Source: Chaetorhynchus papuensis (lineage: Eukaryota; Chordata; Aves; Passeriformes; Rhipiduridae). Taken from it: a stretch of DNA of 64,000 bases. Below are positions 1 to 10,968 of the stretch, one piece after another. The notes under the pieces are model-generated. The model ran no database searches. It had not been told where the DNA came from and saw only the letters and a program-made list of their open reading frames with translations. Each line of letters begins with the position of its first letter. The first letter of the stretch is position 1. The position numbers and the translations under genes are program-made. The stretch is taken from the NCBI GenBank assembly GCA_013396525.1, contig VWYX01000665.1, positions 62,001-126,000 on the forward strand. Reading direction: 5' to 3'.

Positions 1-3000
1 CTGGTGGCTGGCGATGCTTCAGCCCTGCCAGAAGCTCTGCCCACGTGCCCTGTGTGACCCGGGAGAGCCACCTTGGTGAATCCCTCTGGTTTGGGCACAC
101 GGGGCTGTAATCACTGAGGGAGGCACTGTCACAGGCTCTCAGTGGTGTGCTCGGGCTTGATTTCAGCCTCCTCACAGGCTTTACCAGATGGTCATTTGAA
201 AAAGAAGTTGCTGCTTGTTTGGATTCATTGGGTTTGTCTGGTTCCTGCTATTTGTTCTTTGGCGAGTTCTGCAGGAAGTACAAGGGCCAGGTTCGTGCTG
301 GCTCTGTCACTAAGGTCCCATCCAAACCCCTTTCAGGTGCGAGTGCTGGTGCTGCAGAGCATCCTCAGCGTTCTCTCGGTGAGCTGGGATCGCTCAGCAC
401 CTCCCTGGCTCAAAGCCTGCATGGCCCAGGATCAGGGTGTGAGCTTTCTGATGGATCCCAAAGGCCCCTCTCTCTTGGACTGAAGCACTTGGCTTGGGGC
501 TGACGGAAGCAGATGAGACAGGAAGGGAACAGAACCAAATTGGCTCTAGGCTGCTGTGGAGTCAGTGGAAAAAACTGTGGTGTGAACTTTGTCATGGTTT
601 CCCTTTCTGCTGCATCACGATGACGATCCCATTGCCGTGGTCTGCGGTTCGCAGGGGGCTGTGGGCAGGAAAGGCAACACGTGGGGTGTGTGTGCAGCCT
701 CCAGCTGCTGCAGGAGGTTTGGGATGAGGTGGGACATGGGCAAGAACCTGGGACAGGCAGAGGTGGCTCCTTTGGCTGGCTGGGCTTGGCTGTAACGGAG
801 CCCCTCGTGTTCCTGGGGCTTGGCAGCACCTTTTCCATACACGGTTGTTTTCCTGCTGCAAGCCTGAGGCAGGAGCAACTGGCAGGCTGAGAGAGGAAGG
901 AGAAGTGGGGGCTGCAGCTGGAGGGGTTTGAGGCAGCTTGAACAGAGAATAGACTGGGGCCTGTGGGAAAACAAGCCTTGCTTTCACTTGAGAAGGTTGT
1001 GCAGGAAAGGAAACCTCGCACAGCTCGTACAGCTGCCCAGAACAACTGGGATGATTGTGCTGGTGGCACTTGTGGAGCTGAGCTTGACCCTGCCAGCAGC
1101 TGGGGGTGGCAGGGCCCTGGGGCAGGAACTGGGGGAGGCTGTGATGTTTTCAGTCAAAACTGGCTCAGCTCTGGTCCCGAGCTGCTCCCTTGCTGTGTCT
1201 GGTTTGTGCCGGCACTGCCGTGTTGGAGCTCTGCTGGGATCCACAAGGACTCATCCCTGGCCCAGGCAGCCCCTTCTCCCATCCCAGCAGCATCCAGGCT
1301 GTTCCCATGGGAGCTGGCTGAGCCCCCCACTGCCTGTCTGGGGGCAGTTTTAGAGAAGGGATGTCTGTACACCTCTCATTTGTAGTTCTTCTGAATTTGG
1401 GAGGAGCTCCCCAAACCAAGACTTGCCCATTCTCAGTGTTCAGTTTGACCTGAATGAGCTGCTCTGTGCTGGTGGGTAATGGAAGCTGAATGGCATAAAT
1501 GAAACGGGTAACAAATAAATTGGTTGTTTTCATTGTGTGGCTGTTGATAAGGCAATTACTCCTTTTTCTATATGGTAATTGTAACCTGCTGTGTTCTGCA
1601 GTGTGGCTGTTTAAATCACAGCATATATTTTAGTGAGAGATGTGTTGACCCGGTTGCCAAAGTAAGTTTGTAATGAAAAGCCTCTCAGGCTGCCTGTCCT
1701 CTCCTGCTCTCTGGCTTCTGGAAGTGACTGAAGGAAATAGCACTTCAGTGCTGCTGAAACCATCCCCAGAGTGCTGTTTAATGGCAGGGTGATGGATTAA
1801 CCTCATTAGAGGTGCTGGTGTTGTACAAGAAATGCTCTTGGAAAACTCAGGAAGCTTCCTTCGTTGTGCTGAGTTCATTCCAAGTCTCCTCTGTGACAAA
1901 ACAGGAACGTCTAAAACCCCGTCCTGTTGCAGGTGCTGGTTTGCCTGGAGCTCTGCAGGGCACATTTCAGGGGTCAGGTGCTGCAGGAAAGGGACAAACT
2001 GCTGGGTTTTGTGTTCCTGGGAAGGAAAGAGCATCCTCAGGCATCAGCATCGTGACTCCACTTGTGTTTGGCAAGCTGGTGCTCCTGGCCTCTGCATTTA
2101 TTTCTCTTTTTCTCAGATGGCCACTGGTGGTTGGGTTTATGCCCTGCTGATGAGCTGTGCAAAGAAATTGTGTTCCAGGCTCATTTTGCTCTCACTCTTC
2201 TTGAAAGTGAGTTCTCCTGCACAGTTCTCCTTCAGAGAATTTGATCAGTTCATACACTTGGTGGATTCATAATAATATTTTTTTTTTTCATTTGGGAGTC
2301 AGAGCATGTTTTAATGAATTAATTTTCAAATTGATATCTCCTTAATCATCACTTCCTCAGACCCTGCAAAGTATTTGCATCTTATAATTTGAGTGCTTTG
2401 AAACTGGGTATCAAGTGAAACTGTTAACCAGGATGAGATGAAATTCACATTTGCCCCTTAATCTCGTCTGAGCATTTTCAAGTGCTGCAAGTTAATTACA
2501 TCCGTGGTAGTCCTTTGATACTGTGAGTAATTTTGGAGCACAATGACTTTAAATTTGTGTTCGCTGCCTGGTAGAAATTTCCCTCCTCAGCTGACACAGA
2601 AACATTTCCTCGTGTTCTCTGTTCTTCCTGTGGGTCCAGCTGGGTTTGTGGGCAGGATTTGGGTCATGGATTCACGATAATTGTTGCCAATTGTTGTCAT
2701 TTACTGAGAGCCCAAACCTTCCAGGTGCGGATCAGGCTTCCAGAGGTCAAGAACATCTTCGGCTCCTGGAGCTGGGGGCATTTCTTTGGGCATCTTCAGT
2801 GGTTGTTTGGCATCGTGCTGAGCTGGTGGCACGAGCTGTGTGAGCATCCCTGCCTCGATGGAAGGTGCTGCACCTCATTCCCCATGGAGCAGCTGCCCTT
2901 GGCACTTGTGAGGGAGGGCCTGGCAGAGGCTCTGGGAGCTCCTGGGTTCCTTTCCCTTCTCCACAGCTGACTCCCAGCAGGGCATCATTTGCCCACAGAG

Positions 3001-4826
3001 CCTCAGCTGCCTTTTTGAGAAATGGGGTAATTGCTGCCCTCGCACTTCTGCAAAAATATTATGGAGTCCTTGGGCTGAAGTTTCTGCACCTACCGGCTCA
3101 GCATCATAAACTGCTTCACAAAATGCTCTGAAAACAGCAAAGAACTCCCATCTGTCCTCTGTTCTCCCAGCCCCACGGATCAAAGCCACAGAGGTTGTGT
3201 AAGCAGGGGACTGCTGGGTGACTTTTGCTTTCCAGCAGGCAGTGGGGAGTTCGGATTTGGATTTCTGACAATGACGCAGCTTGTTGGAGCCATTCTGCAC
3301 TGAAACGGGGTCCTATTGAGCACTGCTAATAAGAGGGTAAAGGCAGCTAAATACAGCTGTCTTCCTCAGTGTCATTTGGGATTTATTAGCAAATATGCAG
3401 TGGAATTGAATCCCTTGTAAGTACTCTGCAGCTAATGGTAGATAGCAATTAGCTGAAATGACTACTGTGGAGCACTGATGCTGCTGCATCAGTGAGGGGA
3501 CAGGAAACCTGGAGCCAGCACACAGACCCAGCAGCTTCCAGAACTCCCTGTAGGTTTTCCCTCTGGATTTTCTGTTTCATGCCCTTAGCAAAGGACTGCG
3601 GTGAAAATCGCTCCGTCTGGGTAATCCCGGGAGCTCCAGCTTGAGCAAACACTTCCCCAGCAGCAGCAAGAATACGTGTATATTATTATTTTCAGCTCAG
3701 GGGTCATTGAAAGGACTCACTGCGATGTTCCTACCAGCAAAAGTGTGTGGAGTGGGAACCTCCTCCCCTCCAGATGTGCTGGAGGCACAGAGATGTGAAG
3801 GGACCTGGCCCAGATGCTTGGAACCAGCTCAGAAGCTGGGGAGGACTGGGTGCAGCATTCATGGTTTCATCCCTGACCTTTCCCTCTCCAAACTCAACGG
3901 GAGGTTTTGTTTCCTTCCCCTCTCTAATGAGGTGAGCTCTAGGTCAGGGTGGCCCGGGGGTTCTGCCCCTTTGGCTGGAGGGGAACCGGCTCCTGTGTGC
4001 TGGTTTCAGGCTTCCAAAAGTGCTTTGGAATCAGGCTAATTCCGTGGATATCTTGATTTGTTTGTCACCCTGCCTTGCCAGCCTGTGTTTGGTACGGAAA
4101 ACTGCTTGTCAGGAGGGGATTAGCGCTGGGGATGTGACGTGGGTGGGGAGTGAGGGGCTGTGCTGGCCACGTTCCACCAGAACTGGTTTGGGGATTGAGA
4201 TCATTGAGTATTTTCATGATTCTCCTGCCAGGTTGGTGCTGGGTGTGTGGATATGGAGCAGTGTGGATAAGAGGGACTGACTGATGGATGGATGGATGAG
4301 GGATGGTATTTCAGGGTAGGAAGTTGAACCCACATGTATTTAGGAGCAGGTAATGGGATTTTCTTAAGGATTGGAGCTCATTTGGGAGCAAGAGAGAGGC
4401 AGGTGTGGATGTGCTTGACCCTGCCTGGGGCAGAGTAACCAGGGAAAACTGCCCAAAAACCCCTTGGGAGAGTGCCCCGGGCAGAGAAGAGCAGTGCAGG
4501 GCTGGCCTGAAGCTAAATGGGTAGAAATTCACCGTGAATAAACTCAGGCTGTGCCTCAGGAGCACCTGGAACAGCTTTCCTCAGCTGGGGAAGCACGGGA
4601 AATACTTGGAGCCTTTACCGAGGCTTTGGCACAGGGAAGATGTGAACTCCCCCAGTGTGTCCCCATCAGTGGAGGGGACACATCCCCAAGGGCCTGGGGC
4701 CACCTGGACCTGGAGGTTCAGAGTCCTCAGCTACAGGAGCTGCAGGGCTGGGAAAGGAAGTTGCTAAAGGGGAATAATTCCCAGCTTGATTGACTGGCAG
4801 CACGCCCTTGAAGAAGGTAATTATTT

Positions 4827-4866
4827 AAATGCATATTGAGTTCGTTGAGGCAGTGAATATGCATTT
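4827..4866. repeat. 11-bp perfect inverted repeat with POU-like octamers
   Basis: AAATGCATATT at 4827-4837 is the exact reverse complement of AATATGCATTT at 4856-4866, with an 18-bp spacer. Each arm contains ATGCATAT, close to POU-homeodomain sites. It sits in a long AT-rich block that stands out from its surroundings. An enhancer role is inference. Confidence 0.55.
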
Positions 4867-6424
4867 ACACCGAGCACCTGGTAAATCTGATCCTTTTTTT
4901 GGTTCGGAAAAAAATGTTTAATTGCCCGTCACCAGCGCTCTGGAATTAGATTTATTTTTGTACAAAACTTAATCAGGTTGCAAGTAAGATGCTAAAGTCT
5001 GTTGCTTCACTAGCTCATATCAATAGAAATACTAAAGGGGATTTTTTACTACTCTTGGTGGTTTTGATGGGTTCTTTTCTGCCTTACCTTCTGTCTAAAA
5101 GCCTGGAGTTTTGAACCGCACAAGGTCTGATTGGGAACGAGTTTTGCAGTCGCCCCCACTAACATGAATCAAATATCTATAAATACCTTTCCTTTTCCCT
5201 TTTCTCCTTTTTTTTGAAGGCAGTTTCACCTTGCAGGCAGGAAGAGGTTCTCTTACCCTATGTATTTGTAATATTTACGGCAGCAGACAGCTGACCCCAG
5301 GCTCTGTCTGGTGACACAACAATTTTCTGTGGAACCTGGTGGATTTGCTGTCAGCAGTGACAGGTTGCTGTGAGCCCTGAGCAGGGTGTTGGGAGGTCTG
5401 AGTGGGCTCCACACTTCAGAGTGGTGTTCCCACTCTGGGGACCTCTATCATCACCAATTATTAAATCCTAATTACAGTGCTTGACAGCAGCCATGGTGAT
5501 CACTGATAATGGCACCGGTGACACCTCGTGCTGCTCCCTTTATTTCTCACTTGACAGCGTCCTTGGCTTCCCCAGCACTCCTGGGACTGTCTCTGCCTCC
5601 TCCAAATTGCTGGGAACATTTGATGTGTAAGGAACTTTGTATTTTACCTTTTCCAAAGGCACATTTCTGCTGTGGGATTCTTTGAACGAGCTTGCAGCAG
5701 GCAAAAGGCAATCTGTGCTGCAGCTCCTCATTAGCTGCTGCGTGACAGTGACAGGTGACCCTGGCAATTCTTGTTCAAAGCTGCTCCTCCCGTTCTTCTC
5801 AGCTCTTTCTGCCTTCACATCAGTTATCCTTTAAAGGAAAACTTAAGGAGGAGGGAGGGAGGGAGGCCCTGCCCATGTTGGATTGGGAAGAGGTTTCCTC
5901 CTGCCTGTCTCTGCACAGTGGAAGGTGACCCTTTTCTGCTTCGTGAGCGTGAGAAGCAACATCCATTCCTGGACTGGGGACTGGCAGGTGCCTCATTGAT
6001 GGGGACCAAGTCACCTGCCACCCTCTCATTCCCCTGGCAGAATTCTGGGCAGATTGCTGAGTGTGTTTGTGGCCAAACACTGCATTTATATGTGGCCTTT
6101 TACTGCTTTTTCAAAAAATGTTCTCTTTGCTGTTGTGCTCTGGGAGGCTCCTCCTTCACTGCTGTTTTATGGGATTGTGTAACCCAAGGTGTGGAGGAGC
6201 TGCAGGACTTGCCCAGCTCCAGCTGGGAAGTGATGCTGGGACTTGTTGCTGGACACACCAGCTCTGTTCTGATTTCTAAATTACAACTGGTGTCTTCAAA
6301 ACTTCGGTCTTGTCTGGCCACACTTGACACAGCCTCTCATCTCCCTGCTTTCAGAAGGAAATGTTTTGGTCTGGGACTGGATCTGGGTGGGGTTGTTGGA
6401 CCTTTCTGGCTGCTCGTGGCTGGG

Positions 6425-6487
6425 ATGATTGAACTGGATGATCTTCAAGCTCCCTTCCAACCCAAACCGTTCTGTGACTCTGTGAAT
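6425..6487 (+). mobile_element. CR1 LINE 3' end fragment
   Basis: The stretch reads ACTGGATGATCTTCAAGCTC, then CCTTCCAACCCAAACC and a degraded TTCTGTGACTCTGTG tail. This is the typical 3' end of avian CR1 elements on the plus strand, 5'-truncated. Confidence 0.8.
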
Positions 6488-8501
6488 ATTTGGAAATCCC
6501 ACCTGTTTGGAGGAACACACAAATCTGAGTGGTTTGCACAGATTTAGGGCAAAGCTTATGACCAGGGGCCACTTGAAGTGACCTTCCCCCTCTCCTGTGG
6601 GCAGATCTGGGATGTGCTGGTGGAGAGAAGGTTGAGCGTGGTGGGGGAGTTGTGTTAAGCAGCCCCAGTGTCCCAGCTGTGCAAAAGGAGCTCGTGTTGT
6701 GCAAAGTCTCTTCTGAGCTGCACCAGATGGCCCAGCCCAGCTCCTCCAGCCTGTCCCAGTAATCTGCTGACTCAGGACGATGGAAATCTTCTTTCCTGGC
6801 ATTAAGGCCTGAGCAGCAGGTGCTGGCTGAGGTGACACAGGCTCAGGCGTGTTCCCTGTGTGTCAGCAGAGCAGAAACTTCACACCCGAGGGCTGGGAGA
6901 GGGAGCAGGATGTGCCTCTCAAGACAGGGCTGGTTTGGAGCCCATTTAAATGGGCAGGGATGTGCTCTGTGGGATCTGCCTCCTGCTTTTCCCAGGTCTG
7001 AGAACTCCCTGGATCATTTCTGGAACTCGCAGAGCTTCCCAGGTGGCCCCTTCGGAGCCTGGCAGATGAAGGAGCCCTCTGTCCAAAGGTGACCTTTTGG
7101 GGGAACCCTGAGCTCCTCACCTGACAAAGGCAGGTTTGAAGCCCTTCTGCTCCTGGAGCAAATGGGCAGCAACAGGAAAAGTTGATGGAGCACAGGGCAA
7201 AGTGCTTTGGGAACAGAGCAGTCCAGAAGGGAGGGAGCTGCTTGCCTTCGACCATCTCACGGACTCTTCTAGGGCTCATTTTCTTGTGCACACTGCAAAT
7301 GTGGGAGTGAGTCAGGACACTCCTGTTCCTGGAATTCAGCTGTGAACTCACCTCTCTGCTACCTGAAACAACAGCAGATGGAGGATATTGTGTTTCCTGG
7401 AGGAAAGAAGACATTACCCTCTATAGGCCTCTGGAAACAGAAGCACTGCTCCTTAATTAACTTTTGTGCTGCCTGTGCAGATGAAGTGGGAACTGGAGAC
7501 CGGCTGAGAACTGGAGAGCAGCGTGTGCTGTATGGGTGGGAAGATGCCATCAGCATCTGCAAAAGCCTGGGGCCTGCCTGCCTGCAAGATTGTTCCAAGT
7601 AGACCTCAGCCCCACTGCTTCCTCCTGCCAGTGGCTTTGGAGCTCTGGGTGTACCTTCAGAAAATGCACAGACAGCAGAAGAGGTAGGGGAGGGCTTGGA
7701 CCTTGTTGTCATTGACTGTTTTCCCTTTACTGGTCTGCCAGGGTGGTTCAGCTCTGTCCTTTTAGTTGTATTTTATGGGCAGTTGAGTTATGGGCTTTGG
7801 AAGCTTTTTGAAGTGGAGTTTCAGTGTGCTCGAGTTTGTTCCTTGACCTTGAGTTGATTCCTCTGCCCTTCCATCGTGTTCCTGAATGCTTTTGAGGCTG
7901 AAGTGATTGAACTGCATGCAAAGGTGCTTCCCAAAAGCAGCTCTGAAGGGCAGGTGGGTTTCACAAGTGGGCTGTGTTTCTGTTAATCATTGCAGTCCTT
8001 GCTTGTTGTCCGAGGCAGCGAGTGGGATGCAGGGAAAAAGCCTCCTGTCCCTTCCCCTTGTTTGCTCAGGTCCCAGTCTGAGCAGTGATGTTAATTAGAT
8101 AAGTCAGATACTCTGCAGAGCAGCCTGTTCAAGGACAAACAGATTTAATTAAGGGCTGTGTGCACTGGAAGGTCGTGTCACTGCCTTGTGCCTGGACAGT
8201 TACTGTGGGAACACCAGGGAAGCACCCGGAGAGTGTGAGTGGGGCACAAAGTGGGCTCTGGGGCACAAAACTGGGGTATGGCAGGTATGGCTCCACCCTT
8301 GCAGTGTGTACCTGGGGTTTGTTGCTGTGGGAATGGGAACCTTCATTTCAAGCTCTTAAAATAACCCAGGAAGTTCTATGTGAGCTGTACAGCAGTGCCA
8401 TGAATTTGGGAAATCGGTCTCCAGCTCAGCTTTTTGGACTGTTTACAGTTGGTGAACTCAATTTCTCAAAGAGAACCTGGATATCGGGGAGAGTTTTGCT
8501 T

Positions 8502-8570
8502 GGGCTGAAATTTGAGCTCAAGTTGGGTTGAAATTCGAGCCTCAGATGGGTTGAAATTCCAGCTCAAGTT
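8502..8570. repeat. 23-bp tandem repeat, three units
   Basis: Three consecutive 23-mers begin at 8502, 8525 and 8548, of the form GGGTTGAAATTCNAGCTCAA. They differ at a few positions and lie in non-coding sequence. Confidence 0.85.
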
Positions 8571-9475
8571 AGTTCCCTTGTCTCTGCCACCTTCTAACTG
8601 GAACCATGAACTCCAGTGGTAGTGGCTCATTCCTGCATTTCAGGTCCTCTCAACATTCATCCCCACTAAGCTGCCTGAAGTTAATCCTGCTGATTTGAGT
8701 ACAGGGTGTTCCTTGTCTTCCTTCAGTCCCAAAGCTCCTTTCAGCTCTTTGGGATGTATCAGCAGAGACTTATCAATACCTGATGGTGATGCAGGATCTA
8801 CAAACCATGGAGGTACCTTGGGACTGATGAAATTTTGGTTGGATCCCCAGGCAGAAACTCATTAATTTTCGTGTGGTCTAGCAAGAGGATCAGCAGAGAG
8901 AAGTTAAATATTTTTAGCCTTAACATTTTTATTCCTGCTACCAAACAGAAGCTGAGGCAGGGACAAATGCTGCACTGACGCCACAAGCAGTTTTCTTGTG
9001 TAAATAAAATAGCCACTCAAATGTGGGCTTTGCTTTGGAATCAAATGTTTGTGTGGGAGTTCGGGGTGGGAGCTCACAGGAGCTGCTTCACAACCCCCTT
9101 CTCCCTCTCGTTACCTGGTGGCTTTGGGGACAAATGAACTGGAAGGCAGAAGAGGCCACAGGTGTGTTTGGGAGGAGAGTTTAAAGCCAGGTCTTTGGCT
9201 ATTTTTCTTCAGTCTGGTCAGTCCTGGTGGCTGTCCTGCTTTGGAGGATGCCGTGGGGTGTTTGGAGCCATGCAGAGCCGACTCAGCAGGGAGACTGCCA
9301 GGGAAATGGGCTCGGATTTCAGAGGGTTTATGAACTGCTCGTGGAGGAGCTGGCTTCGTTTCCTGGCAGCTGAGAAAGCACCGTTCTGCCTGTTTGTAGG
9401 GAAAACGTGCCAGGGGTGGCGTTTCCTACGTGCATCTCCCCGTGCCCCTTCGCGGGGAGGGGAGGTGAGTACTGG

Positions 9476-9526
9476 TGTGGGGTGGCAGGGGATGTGGGGT
9501 GGCAGGAGGTGTGGGGTGGCAGGGGG
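9476..9526. repeat. 17-bp G-rich minisatellite, three units
   Basis: TGTGGGGTGGCAGGGGA-type units begin at 9476, 9493 and 9510. The purine-rich strand gives many G runs, so it may be length-polymorphic. Confidence 0.85.
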
Positions 9527-10516
9527 TGTGGGAGCACGGGGCTGGGGCAGGAGGAGCTGTGTCCTGGAGCTGCTGTGTGTGCAGGGCAGGTTGTCCTTGC
9601 TCTGCAGGGCTGGGCCTGGGCTCCTGGGTGGCTTTGGGGAAGCATCTTCCAGGACTCAGCAGGAAGCTCCTCCAGGAGGAATCAGCTGGGCAAGTTGTTC
9701 TCTTGGGCTGGGTACCACAAACTTCCTCCAAGTGCTGAGAACAGACTCAGGAAACCACCTGTGGGCATTTATTGTCTTCTGACAGACCCTTGCTGTTCTG
9801 CCTCTGGACAAGGGAGCATGTGGTTTTTTTCTCAGCAGACGTCCACCTTTGGCCTAGATAGTTTTTTGACTTTTAAAAGTAAATTGAGCAGAAAAAGAGC
9901 AAAAAGAAGCATCTGAATAGAGGAGCAGGAACATGCTGTGTCCATCCCCCTCGGGAAGGGGCTGGCTTTGCAGCAGGCAGGACATTTCCAGTGAAAGCTT
10001 GGGAATCCCTTTGGAGAACTTGGGATATGCTTGGTCTAACAGGGACAGCTGTGACTTGGAAAGGCCTTGGTGGAGCACTCAGAGGGGAGTGTTTCCTTTC
10101 TCTTGAAGCACTGTCAGTGCTCACAGTGCTCTCTCTGACAGCGTGGAGTGTGCCAGTGCCAAAGGTGTCAGAAAGTGCATGGGGGGAAAGCTGGCCTGGA
10201 GGCCAGTGTGCCCAGTGCCTGTGGAAAAAGTGACAGCAGGAGAGTTAATGAAAAGCAGACACTGAGCTCAGCCAAGAAAATCTGCACAGTCCAGGGTTTT
10301 CTCTGGTATCCAGTGAAAACCTGTTACATTTTGGCTTCCTTCTCTGTAACCCCAGGGAAAATGGTTCAGGTATAAATACCTGGATATGTGGCTTCTGCAG
10401 CACCTGGAAGGAAAGCAGGTGTTACTCCTGTCTTGGAGCCAGGAGCCCTGAGCTTCTTGTCCAGATTCCTACTGGGAACCCAGCCTTGGGCTGCTTGCAG
10501 ATGTGGTCTGTAAATC

Positions 10517-10605
10517 AGAGAATCTTAGAATGGTTTGGGTTGAAAGGACCTTAAAGACCATCTCATTCCAAACCCCTGCTATGGGCAGGGACACCTTTCA
10601 CCTGA
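10517..10605 (-). mobile_element. CR1 LINE 3' end fragment
   Basis: The stretch reads AGAATGGTTTGGGTTG, then GGACCTTAAAGACCATCTCA and CCCCTGCTATGGGCAGGGAC. This is the reverse complement of the CR1 3' end, so the element is on the minus strand. It ends about 140 bp before the GPSM1 start exon. Confidence 0.85.
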
Positions 10606-10746
10606 AGGTGGAGTCTGGATGCTCCTGTGCTTTGAGTGCAGGGGAAAATGTTAAGTGTGAATGAAGCAAACTCTGTAAGCATTGCAGAGCAGAGTGGGAG
10701 CTCTGCAGCCAAACTCCTCTAGAGACAATTCCCTTGTTTCTGGCAG

Positions 10747-10968
10747 GATGGAGGCATCCTGCCTGGAGCTGGCCCTGGAAGGAGAGCGCTTGTGCAAGGC
10801 TGGGGACTTCAAAACTGGGGCAGCCTTCTTTGAAGCAGCAGTGCAGGTGGGGACAGAGGACCTGAAGACTCTCAGTGCCATCTACAGCCAGCTGGGCAAT
10901 GCCTATTTCTACCTAAAGGAGTATTCCAAGGCCCTGCTGTACCACAAACATGACCTTACCCTGGCCAG
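10747..10968 (+). CDS. GPSM1: GPSM1 exon with initiator Met, TPR 1
   Basis: The acceptor TTTCTGGCAG is followed by one base and then ATG at 10748. The base plus the preceding exon's AG would form an Arg codon in the longer isoform (human ...YSR-MEASC). It encodes residues 1-74 with the motif LGNAYFYLKEY and ends at donor CCAG|GTGAGT. Only the ATG-initiated form is supported inside this window. Confidence 0.96.

Larger units (their letters stand above)
1..10746 (+). other. upstream or intron sequence of GPSM1, no exon recognised
   Basis: No reading frame here resembles a known protein or pairs with good splice sites. It holds an AT-rich block at about 4800-5290, a GATG tetranucleotide run at 4283-4298, a CR1 fragment near 6425, and two small tandem repeats at 8502 and 9476. 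A second CR1 fragment lies at 10517. No CpG island is visible, so the ubiquitous GPSM1 promoter probably lies further left. Confidence 0.7.

Noticed and set aside
5771..6547. 258-codon open frame on the plus strand
   Set aside because: It runs into the CR1 fragment at 6425, has no family resemblance and no matching splice context.
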